From Zygnema cylindricum (lineage: Eukaryota > Streptophyta > Zygnematophyceae > Zygnematales > Zygnemataceae): a stretch of DNA of 12,208 bases. How positions within the stretch are numbered: the first letter of the stretch is position 1; every line of letters starts with the position of its first letter. Shown piece after piece: positions 1-7,629 of this stretch. The stretch spans positions 64,001-76,208 of the forward strand of contig JBBHKE010001701.1 of the NCBI GenBank assembly GCA_037447655.1. The letters are read 5' to 3'. Position numbers and translations under genes: made by a program. The notes below the pieces were generated by a model. It saw nothing but the letters and a program-made list of their open reading frames with translations. It ran no database searches and was not told the DNA's origin.

Positions 1-5
1 ACTGG

Positions 6-79
6 CGCAGCATGACAACACAATATCTTTATCACACACACTGCTATGGCTACGATGTAACCATCGCAGCATGGCAACA
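6..79. repeat. Short imperfect direct repeat with a small hairpin between the copies
   Basis: CGCAGCATGACAACA at 6-20 recurs as CGCAGCATGGCAACA at 65-79, with one mismatch and a spacing of 59 bases. An imperfect inverted repeat with the core CGATG-TAAC-CATCG lies at roughly 43-75 and overlaps the second copy. This could be the edge of a degenerate repeat that continues left of the window. No family is recognised. Confidence 0.4.
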
Positions 80-1477
80 TAGCAATGTGATACAGAGAGG
101 ACTAAAGGTTTCCAAAAACCAACATGATACGCACACTGTATAAATGCGAACACATTATTCATATATCGGTGCAAATTTGAAATACATAAATTTGTATATA
201 TCAATGTAAAAATCTATGTATATACATACGCATATATACGTAAAAAGAAACATAAATGTGATAATATGTTTTTTGTATCCCACTAAGTTGATAGATCGCC
301 AACGGTTTCCCGATGTGATGATTTGCCAAAAGACTAACTGGTAAGAGTATTGAGAAAAAAAAAGAGAATGTGACAAAGTTAGCCACAAAAAGTGTGAGCA
401 TACAAAATATATTGAGTAAATAGGTTAGAATGAGTGGAATGGGTTGGAAACATTAAAGGGAGCTGGACGATTTTTTTTTTGTCTTTCGATTTTAAGATTA
501 ACATACATAAATTTATTTGTTTCATAAAGTTATAAATGTGCCTATACACCCAAGCAATGTTTTGACGTTTCCCATGTAATGTTAACACTTGGGACAAAAA
601 TTGATAAGTTACATTATATCGATGCCAAAGATGTTGATATTAACAAATCATTTACGGATTTATAAAATACCGCTCCGTGAAATTACATCTATTATCGATT
701 GATGCATACTTGTTCATCAGGTAATGATGCGTTATAGCTGATGCAAACGTTAGACTCAACGTAAATGGTAACTGAATTGTTTCCACAAATACACATTTAT
801 TAATACTTTATAGAAAGTACTTACTATTTTGCACATTAGTACGCTTTTTGAAATACGTTATCAAATACCTTATAAGAGTTTAACAAAATACACATAACAA
901 ATATTTTATGTAGTTATAAAACATGTCATTTATTAAACTACGTCAAAATGCAATTTTTTTGAGACTAATAAAATTTGTGTGTAGTAGGTAAAATAATAGA
1001 CAAACTTTTATTTTAACGTTAAATTTATGTTTTAAGAGTCATATTTGTATGCCTAATATTTACATTTAATTGAGTCTTTTATTTTAAGAACACCATTTTT
1101 TTCTATTGTTGAACTACACCGCAAATCGTAATTACAGTAAATATCGCTAATTCGGTCGCCCTAAATTTCAGCTCTATCACGTTAAATAGAGTAAATGATT
1201 CTAATTTTTTATTATACTATTTAAGGTAAGGTTTATTTATCGTAAAATAATTATAATATAGGTTCATTTTAAATAGTGTGGAGTATGGACGACGTTCGAC
1301 CGTGCAAAATTGTACTTTTATTAGTAAAACGGTACAAATAATGATTTAATACAGGTCGTTATCATGTAACTGCGTTTAAACAAAACCGCGTAATGCAAAC
1401 GTCATAGTGAAGATAAACTGTACGTTTTGTCAGATTCTGTACCAATACCTTATTTACAGTAGATATATTAGCGCGCC

Positions 1478-1589
1478 AAATTAGAGTACTTAAATAAATT
1501 AGAGTGTAATTCCTTTTTGAAAAACTTATATCACACAAATTAGAGTTAAAAAACTATAATTATTATTTTTTATTTTTTTACTCTAATTT
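1478..1589. repeat. Cluster of AAATTAGAGT motifs, three direct and one inverted
   Basis: The decamer AAATTAGAGT occurs at 1478-1487, 1496-1505 and 1537-1546, and its reverse complement ACTCTAATTT at 1580-1589. The third copy and the inverted copy, with their A and T flanks, could form an AT-rich stem of about 15 pairs around a loop of about 30 bases. This is unusual even in AT-rich DNA and looks like the remnant of a small inverted-repeat element, but no terminal repeats or target duplication could be defined. Confidence 0.4.
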
Positions 1590-1896
1590 TTTCGTTACTC
1601 TGATTACGATGCGCGGTGTAGTGCTATTGATCTTTTGTTGAAAAACTAATATATTTAATGGCTCTCGATCCCATCTGTCTATTTCTTATAAATTAATGTT
1701 TATGATTGACCTTTATTATTACCCCCTATTTTACCTGAAAATGTTTAAAATAAAACATTAAACATCTGCCTCATGATTAGATTTTAATTTCGATTTTGTT
1801 GATTTTATTTTTGACCAATATTTTTTAGGGAATAATACGAATTTCTGTACTTCGAAATTAGAGATTTTTTGTTTTTGTTTTTTAGCGCAGTCCGGC

Positions 1897-1917
1897 GGAC
1901 CCGGATTCCGGGTGTCC
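1897..1917. repeat. GC-rich inverted repeat at the compositional boundary
   Basis: The left arm GGACCCGGA is followed by one T and the right arm TCCGGGTGTCC, which pair except for a two-base bulge. It sits exactly where the AT-rich left flank gives way to CpG-richer sequence. It could be a terminal hairpin of an old element or a chance palindrome; no partner end was found. Confidence 0.4.
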
Positions 1918-2329
1918 CTATGTGTACCAAACGAAATTGTCACTTAACGGCGTGACGATTGTATACGTCGTCAAAGCCCGTGACGGCTGTCAACGTCTAC
2001 AATCTATGATGACGCACGTTATTTTTCGTAACTGCTTGTGACGTCGCATGACTTTTCGTGACATTGTAGACCTACCGCCCTCCAGCCTGTGTTGTTTCAT
2101 GGTTGAAGAAGATGGTTTTTGCCTTTGCGTCTATTGTCGGCTCGACGTGAAATGGCATAGGAACCTTAGAGACCCCTGCAAAAAAAAAATCCGTACCGGA
2201 TGGAAACTGACAAAACAAAACAAACTGTGTACTTCTCTTTGTCGTATTAGACAAAAACGGACAAAACATAGCGAATCGTGTACACTTCCACGTCGCTTGA
2301 ATTCGTTTGAAGTTTTTGAACAAAACATT

Positions 2330-2347
2330 ACACGTGCGAATACGTGT
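2330..2347. repeat. Small palindrome containing a CACGTG (G-box) core
   Basis: Arms ACACGT (2330-2335) and ACGTGT (2342-2347) flank a 6-base spacer, and CACGTG is present at 2331-2336. CACGTG is the plant G-box bound by bZIP and bHLH factors. It lies about 1.1 kb upstream of the GLG1-like start codon, so a regulatory role is only a possibility. Confidence 0.25.
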
Positions 2348-2914
2348 TCCTATTTGTTTATAGAAAATACCTAATTTTAAAACACATCGGCCCTGTATTT
2401 TAAAGATAAGGTTGAAGATGACGTTTTTTGTCGTCGAAGTGGGTCGAAAAACACAAGACGACAACATGTAGTACATTTTAAATTCGATGATGACGCAAAA
2501 TGTACTTCTCTTTTTCTCTATTTTTTGTACTGTTGAAACTTACGCGGTACGACTCTAAGTTTTACAAGAAAACGACAGGAAAAAACCCTTAGTTAAAACA
2601 CACAGAGACGCACCCTAATGTACTACAGAAATTTCTGTACCTTGGCATGACAAGTCACAATATGGAGACGTGGATATCCTCCGCTGGCGGCTTTACCCCC
2701 GGCTGCATGTTCACAATCCCCTACCAAAAAAAAGAACGTCCACGTCAGTTTTTGTAGTCGTAGAGATTCGGCCGTGACGATTATAACATTGCCCATCGCA
2801 AAAAAACAAAAAAGTACCAACACGCGAAATGATAGCTTTTGTTTGTTTTTTCCATTTATTTTTTACCCTGCCTGAAGTTCCAGCATTGACAAGACCGAAA
2901 ACGTTAATCCCAAC

Positions 2915-2942
2915 GAATTGTACAAAGTGAATTGTACAAAGT
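2915..2942. repeat. Perfect tandem duplication of a 14-base unit
   Basis: GAATTGTACAAAGT at 2915-2928 is repeated without change at 2929-2942. Identity of the two copies suggests a recent local duplication, for example replication slippage or a fill-in footprint left by an excised element. Confidence 0.7.
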
Positions 2943-3335
2943 TCAGTTGAGAGCAAAGTCCAAAAGCGGCCACAGATGTTAAATTTGTTTACAGGTCGCA
3001 CGCTTTCCTAAAACATATGTCAACGGCTGTTTTTTTTTGTACCGTCATTTTATCTTTTGTTTCTGCCCAAGCCAGTCATATGCCTCTATAAAACCTTAAT
3101 TGTTTCTATTTCGTCTTTATCAACGACCACATCTTTGGGCAGCACAGCACGGTATTCTCACTGCTTTACAGACGAAACTTTTTCGCAAGTCGCTAACGGG
3201 TCAAAGAACAAGTTCGGGCAGTCGCTTAAAAGTTTTGCGGAAAAAACAAAGAGAATAAAAAAGAAGCTCGTAAAATGTTGACGTTCGGTTTATACTTCTT
3301 TCAGGTCCCCTCACCAGATCCATCATAGTTTTGCG

Positions 3336-3363
3336 ACAGCAGCACTGGTCATCCTGCTGCTGT
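3336..3363 (+). promoter_or_regulatory. Perfect 9-bp inverted repeat, candidate 5' leader hairpin of the GLG1-like gene
   Basis: ACAGCAGCA (3336-3344) and TGCTGCTGT (3355-3363) are exact reverse complements around a 10-base loop. The structure ends 77 bases before the start codon. If transcription starts upstream of it, the mRNA leader would carry a GC-containing stem that could affect scanning. The transcription start is not known, so this is a candidate only. Confidence 0.35.
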
Positions 3364-3395
3364 TCCTCCCCTACAACCAATAATTTTTAGTGTTG

Positions 3396-3415
3396 TCTCT
3401 TTTTCTTTCTCTTCT
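3396..3415 (+). promoter_or_regulatory. Pyrimidine-rich tract (Y-patch-like) in the leader of the GLG1-like gene
   Basis: This is an uninterrupted 20-base run of C and T, ending 25 bases upstream of the ATG at 3441. Pyrimidine patches near the transcription start or in the 5' leader are common in plant core promoters. There is no ATG between about 3277 and 3441, so ribosomes would meet the proposed start codon first if transcription begins in that interval. Confidence 0.4.
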
Positions 3416-3440
3416 ACTGTGAGCCCCTTATTGAGACATT

Positions 3441-3879
3441 ATGGTAAGTAAAAAAAACTGTCTAGCTGTTCCTTTTGGTAGTCGATTCATTGTTAGAAGG
3501 CTCATTGCTGGTTTTTCTTGCATTTTCCGTGTTGTAGTGATGTGGAATCATTTTTATTTGCACTGATCTGTACACTAATGTTTATTATGTGCTGGAATTT
3601 TGCAGGGGAGGCGGATCTACTTTCTATGTTTTATAGGACTCTTACTGTTCATTGGTACACTCTCCCTAGCAAGAGTTGCTCAGACGGATGCTGATGACAG
3701 CCCGGCATCAACTGGCGGATCCAAGAAGGCTGCATCTGACGATTCTGATGCTGCTTTGAGTAACGATGACGATTTCATGGGTGATGTAGGTGATGAGGAA
3801 CTGGATGGAACTCTTATTCTGACTTCTCCCAAGAAGGCAGCAGCCAAGGCAATTTCAGGCGACGATCTGTCCACTTCAG
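3441..3879 (+). other. Start codon, signal peptide and acidic linker of the GLG1-like protein
   Basis: The ATG at 3441-3443 is the last codon of exon 1 and is followed directly by the donor GTAAGT. Intron 1 (3444-3605) joins it to GGG AGG CGG, giving MGRRIYFLCFIGLLLFIG and onward, a basic N-terminus plus a hydrophobic core typical of a signal peptide. A is at -3 and G at +4, a good start context. Residues about 28-92 form a low-complexity linker with about 16 Asp/Glu, two Lys-Lys-Ala motifs and no cysteine. If intron 1 is retained, the same ATG reads 41 codons to a TGA at 3564-3566. The only other in-frame start nearby is a TTG at 3600 inside the intron, which I reject. Confidence 0.75.
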
Positions 3880-6598
3880 GTAGTTTTGGCTACATTTTTT
3901 ATTTTAAAACCTTCTTCTTGTCGGCATGCCTACGGCTCACACTTTTTGTTTCTTTACTAGGATAGGGAAGTTTCCGATTTATTTTGAACGGAAGTTGGGG
4001 TTTTGTTGCAGGGAATTGTTCAAAGGAGATCCAAGAGTTTTGCAAGGACAAGGCTGCCGGACCAGCTGTCTATTTGGACTGCATTTCAGCCAGAATTAAA
4101 TTCGAGAAAGCTGGCAACGATGATAAGGGTGAGAAGCTGATGATATTAGTAGCTCTTTGTGCTTTGTGCAAGTTTCTGCCTTTATCATAGCTACTGTTCC
4201 ATTTTTATCGCTGAAGCGGATTTGGCGGATCCACTTTTAATCGTCTCTGTGTTGTCTCGTTTTCAGGCATTACGGTTTCTGCTGATTGCAAATCTGAACT
4301 CCGGCTGTTCAAAGTGGAGATGTACAAAGACGTCTCCAAAGACAAGAAAATGGGTGAGTTTTTTTAATGTTCTTTTCGGAACTGCTGGAATATAGCGTTT
4401 TAAATGCTGAATGTATTTTACATTTTTGTTTAAAATATCTGCCAGGCTTTTCAACCATCATGCTCACTGTGAATTGTAGTTAATTCTTGTATCTCAGTCT
4501 TCTTTTTCCTTTTATTGCAGAAACTGCCTGTAAGACTGACATCACGAAGTATTGTGGTGACAATTTTCTCTACCCTGAGCCAGGAAATATCCTAGCTTGT
4601 TTGAGGTGAGTCGTAGCCTGGATCCCTGATTTGTTAAAATTCTTTCACTGTTGATTTTTTTTGCTGAAACTTTTGTGAATAATGTGAATTGCTCGTCTGT
4701 GTTGATGCAAGTCTTGGGGTTTTTTTTTCAGGAAGGTGAACAAGGTTGATAACGTGACGGATGCATGCAAGACTGAAATTCTTCGCGCCCAGTTGGATGC
4801 CGCGAGTGATTTCATGCTTGATCCTCAGCTGAACGAGCTCTGTTTTGGAGAAGCAGAGAGGCTCTGCAAGGGTGTTCAGCCAGGGGAAGGTCGTATTCAA
4901 GACTGCCTCGTAAGTATTTCTCACAGAGTTTGAAATGGGAACTTTAGTGGTCACCATGGTTGGTTTTTCAAGCCATTGAAATTCTAACCCTGATGATTTT
5001 TGTTTTGAGTTTATGTTCTTTTCTCAGCGATCAAACCGTCCTAAGCTTGATTGGGACTGTCAAGCCGAGCTTTTCCGGCAAGAAGTTGAGAATGTCCCTG
5101 ATATTCGCCTCAATGTGCGACTTTACCAAGGTCAGTGACGTCTTTCAATCACAATTGTTTTGATGCAAGCTGAATTGTTTGTATTTATAATCAATGAATC
5201 ATCCATGTGAATTGTTTGCTAAATGGTCTTTTTCAGCATATGCCTTAATCTTCCCTACCGTTTTTGCAGCCTGTTTGAATGACAAGAAGAAATTCTGCCC
5301 AAATGTTGCGCCTGGTGATGCTCAAGTTATGGACTGTCTTGAAGAGCATCGCCTAGATCCGGATTTTTCACCTGGTTGGTAAGTGGCTAGTTTTTTTCTT
5401 GCATTTGTGTTACTTGTGTAAACTCCCCTTAACCAACAGTCACTATGTAAGTTAGGTGTACGCCTTGAACTGCCTTTACTTAGTGGATGTTTTTTCTTTT
5501 TATGGATGTATTGTACAGCAAGACAGAATTTGACAAGATGATGGAAAGGAGAGCTACAGACTTCCGACTAGACCCAACTCTCCAAAAGTTCTGCGAGGGT
5601 GATATCCATGATGTACGCTTCCATGATTTTTAACTTTTTGACATTATTCTGCATTGTCTTTTGGTCAATGTATGAGCACGCCGACGATAACATTAACTTT
5701 GCAGTTTTCTCAATTTTTCACAGATATGCTACCCACACGTTGAAGACATCACAGATGTTGCAAATTGGGATGCGAAAGTTATTCAATGTCTCCAGGACTA
5801 TCGAGATGAGTTGAAGGACCCTAAATGTAGACAGCAAGTGCATCAGCTCACCAAACGGGCAGCTGAAGACATTCGTTTTGATAGGCCACTTGCTGATGCT
5901 TGCTACAGTGAGATTTTCCTATTAACCACGCTGACAGCATTTCAAAGCATTTAGTTGGTGGTTGCCATGTCTTGTGGTTTTGTGTAATGTGGCTAAGATC
6001 GTGAGTTGTTGTTGTACACAGATTGGGCAATTTTCTCAAACCTTTTTGATTTTTGCTTGCTTGCTGTGGAAACACTTTGTACTTATTCTTAATGCTACCT
6101 TTTTTAATCTTATCCTGTAGTTGATAGGACCACAATTTGTAAGGACGTTCCAGATGGTAGGGCACAAGTGTTTCGCTGCCTTCAAGATAACCGTGACGCA
6201 CTGAATGATTTATGTCGACAAGCTCTTTTTGATCAGGTGAGAAGCAGCTTGATTTGCTAGTATTGAAATCTGATGATTTTTGTCTACTGCCGAATTGCTT
6301 GTTCATGCTGTTTAATTAAACATGTTGTATAATTAAACTTCCTGTTTTTGGCTAAAACGGCTTCTGTGCAGGAAATCCGAATGGCTGAGGATATAGATTT
6401 CAAATTCCCAATGGGGCAAGTTTGCGGTGTTGAAAAAAAGAAGTTTTGCAATAACGTTTCTCCAGGTTTGTGCTGTCCTATAAGTGTAGCCTTGATTTGA
6501 GATAGGAAAATGTTTTAAATGATTTGCTGCTTGCCTTTTCAGTGGAAAAGTACCTAATTTGTGTTGTTCTACAACTAGCGTTGCAAGAGAATAATTAG
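3441..6598 (+). CDS. GLG1: GLG1-family Golgi cysteine-rich repeat protein, truncated by a retrotransposon in exon 13
   Basis: Spliced exons, all phase-consistent: 3441-3443, 3606-3879, 4012-4128, 4267-4353, 4521-4605, 4732-4909, 5028-5130, 5270-5378, 5519-5612, 5724-5907, 6121-6236, 6372-6465, and a proposed last exon from 6543. Introns are GT..AG with T-rich acceptors. The product has a signal peptide, an acidic linker, then GLG1 repeats from residue about 94: paired cysteines such as CKGVQPGEGRIQDCL, CPNVAPGDAQVMDCL and CKDVPDGRAQVFRCL. Six repeats are complete and a seventh begins (CGVEKKKFCNN). GLG1 proteins are type I membrane glycoproteins of the Golgi and early secretory pathway; animal members (ESL-1, cysteine-rich FGF receptor) bind growth factors and selectin, while plant roles are poorly known. 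The family's C-terminal transmembrane segment is not in this window. Reading on into the LTR gives a stop at 6596-6598, 499 residues in all. Family call strong; exon 13 less certain. Confidence 0.85.
6466..6542 (+). other. Proposed intron 12 of the GLG1-like gene
   Basis: The donor at 6466 (GTTTGT, weaker than the others) follows a phase-1 exon end. A strong acceptor, a pyrimidine-rich run ending in TTTTCAG, ends at 6542. Splicing gives a GTG codon and then EKYLIC, which puts a cysteine within one residue of the second-cysteine spacing of the other repeats (11 residues between cysteines instead of 12). At 77 nt this is the shortest intron of the gene. The alternative is that this acceptor is a decoy and the intron runs through the retrotransposon to an exon outside the window. 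Confidence 0.6.
6557..6561. repeat. Putative left target-site duplication (ATTTG) of the copia element
   Basis: ATTTG directly abuts the first LTR base at 6562. Copia integrases usually duplicate 5 bases at the target. The matching copy would lie just right of the 5' LTR end, beyond the window, so the duplication cannot be confirmed here. Confidence 0.4.
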
Positions 6599-7126
6599 CA
6601 GAAGTAGTGGAAGTAGACATAAAAAACAATAAAAGTTATCAAACACCCACTCATCAGTTAACTTTCAGTTGACATAAAATGTGACTCAAAAAGCCAATAT
6701 GCCCCTATTTACCACAGTGATACACAAGACAAAAAAATGACAATTCCCAAAATTGCAGTCTAAATGACTTAGTAATCCATAAGATATGACGTTTAGAAGT
6801 TCCCTATTAAATTGCATTTAGAATATCATAATCCCAAAACTCGATTATTCAAAATTGGTTAAGTCCTAAATGATATACTCACAGTGAGTATCTATTGGTC
6901 ACACAAATTCGAGTAACTGATGCGTGTAACTTATTGTCGGCGTCACTTCGTAAAACGTGCATAAGATTCTCTTCTCGACACACGTCTTTGTAGAGGTGAA
7001 ATACACTCTATTGTACTTCTGCTCCTGTTACACTAATAAAAGTAAGTATTACATAAAACTACTTAAGTCTTTTTGGTCTTCTTTGACAGCATTGTCTCAT
7101 AAATATATAGATTTCAATTTACAACA
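6562..7126 (-). repeat. 3' LTR of the copia element (565 bp)
   Basis: On the minus strand it begins TGTTGTAAATTG (ending at 7126) and finishes GTAGAACAACA (ending at 6562), with the usual TG...CA ends. It aligns to the 5' LTR through most of its length, for example around 6640-6700 against 11363-11426. Relative to that copy it lacks about 406 bases in U3 (the junction falls at 6920/6921) and a further 7 bases nearby. The polypurine tract adjoins its upstream end. Confidence 0.88.
6875..6891. promoter_or_regulatory. Perfect LTR palindrome between CCAAT-like and TATA-like motifs, 3' LTR copy
   Basis: ATACTCAC-A-GTGAGTAT is a perfect 17-base palindrome with a one-base centre. On the element's sense strand a CCAAT lies just upstream of it (from plus-strand ATTGG) and a TATATC sequence just downstream. 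The same palindrome is unchanged in the other LTR at 11592-11608, although neighbouring sequence has diverged. Confidence 0.4.
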
Positions 7127-7140
7127 CTCCCCTAAATCTT
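7127..7140 (-). promoter_or_regulatory. Polypurine tract of the copia element
   Basis: On the minus strand AAGATTTAGGGGAG directly precedes the TGTTG start of the 3' LTR. A purine-rich run ending in GGGGAG at this position is the expected plus-strand primer for LTR retroelements. It lies 9 bases after the stop codon that ends the pol remnant (TAA at 7150-7152 on the plus map). Confidence 0.75.
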
Positions 7141-7149
7141 TAGACTGTG

Positions 7150-7520
7150 TTACTCACTTAGTCCAATAGCCTCTCTGCAATATTGCAACTTAGGATTATT
7201 AAAGGCTTTTGTTAACATTTCAGCCACCATTTTCTCATCTGGTAAATAACACAATTTAATGACTTTTGTAAGTATTTTAATTTTGGCAATGTGAAGCCTA
7301 ACATCCATTTGTTTGCTCTTAAAGTGATGGTTGAGGTTAGAGGCAATTGCAATGGCTGCCTGGATGTCTCACCAAATAGCATGAGAACCAGCTTGCATAT
7401 ACCCAAGTTCATGTAAAATGGACTCGACCCATAAAAGCTCATTGAGGGTGGAAGCAGTTGCCATATATTTTGACTCCATTTTGGATTGAGATGTAAACTT
7501 TTGTAATTTTTTACTCCAGC
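7150..7520 (-). pseudogene. RNase H domain remnant of copia pol
   Basis: The minus-strand frame ending at the TAA at 7150-7152 encodes the C-terminal RNase H of a copia polyprotein, which removes RNA from RNA-DNA hybrids during reverse transcription. Recognisable segments are MESKYMATASTLNELLWVES (family consensus EAEYMA), the DNQ box reduced to DIQAAIAIAS, HHFKSKQMDVRLH (family HxRSKHIDVRYH) and MVAEMLTKAF followed by CREAIGL. The codon just before the DIQ box, a cysteine in most relatives, is TGA (plus 7369-7371), so the frame is broken. The upstream junction with reverse transcriptase is disturbed by a 48-base tandem duplication. Confidence 0.82.
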
Positions 7521-7530
7521 AGCAAGTTTT

Positions 7531-7626
7531 ATCTTCAATCTACAAAACAAAGTCGGTTGTAGATTTCCAGCTAGTTCTATCTTCAATCTACAAAACAAAG
7601 TCGTTTGGAGATTTCTAACTTGGTAT
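7531..7626 (-). repeat. 48-bp tandem duplication inside the copia pol remnant
   Basis: ATCTTCAATCTACAAAACAA begins at 7531 and again at 7579, and the two 48-base units share a long exact core with scattered differences further on. The period is 16 codons, so the duplication itself keeps frame. It falls just upstream of the RNase H motifs, where relatives have a linker ending in SWKS. It is probably a slippage or recombination product after the element lost function. Confidence 0.7.
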
Positions 7627-7629
7627 GCC

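Larger units (their letters stand above)
1..1880. other. AT-rich intergenic stretch without a supportable gene
   Basis: This stretch is strongly AT-rich, full of poly-A and poly-T runs, and every reading frame is short and of low complexity. The minus-strand frames between 155 and 597 and between 1758 and 1943 have no recognisable domain and no splice-consistent extension, so I do not call them. Local structure seen: a 15-base near-repeat (6-20 and 65-79), an imperfect hairpin at about 43-75, a 14-base perfect palindrome at 215-228, and a cluster of a 10-base motif at 1478-1589. None of these identifies a known element. Confidence 0.6.
1880..3300. other. CpG-richer, repeat-derived upstream flank with no supportable gene
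   Basis: Composition changes near 1880 from very AT-rich to a mix with many CG, TGACG and GTAC words. Frames at 2048-2374 (plus), 2072-2476 (minus), 2711-3001 (minus) and 3057-3281 (plus) were read and show no domain, and they overlap each other on opposite strands. Repeated words link different parts: ATGATGACGCA at 2006-2016 and 2487-2497, and TGTACTTCTCTTT at 2228-2240 and 2501-2513. This suggests a degraded repeat or transposon. Promoter elements for the gene starting at 3441 may lie at the right end, but no clear TATA box was found. Confidence 0.45.

Noticed and set aside
155-597. Overlapping minus-strand open frames at the left edge
   Set aside because: Low-complexity translations of AT-rich DNA, rich in Tyr, Phe and Ile, with no domain and mutual overlap.
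2072-2476. 134-codon minus-strand open frame
   Set aside because: Overlaps an open frame of similar size on the plus strand, shows no recognisable motif, and sits in repeat-like sequence.
3057-3281. Plus-strand open frame of 74 codons just upstream of GLG1
   Set aside because: It has no ATG at its start and no motif. It could be leader or promoter sequence.
3600-3965. Single-exon reading of the GLG1 N-terminus starting MQGRR
   Set aside because: It starts at a TTG inside intron 1 and reads through the exon 2 donor at 3880. The spliced ATG at 3441 gives a better start, and exon 3 continues in phase.
5848-6306. 152-codon minus-strand open frame
   Set aside because: It lies antisense across GLG1 exons 10 and 11 and intron 10, whose plus-strand coding is well supported, and it has no domain of its own.
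6333-6629. Minus-strand open frame spanning exon 12 and the LTR edge
   Set aside because: Crosses the LTR junction and has no motif; it is a shadow of the GLG1 exon and the LTR.
7212-7598. 128-codon minus-strand frame over RNase H
   Set aside because: Its translation is out of register; the RNase H motifs are in another frame of the same strand.
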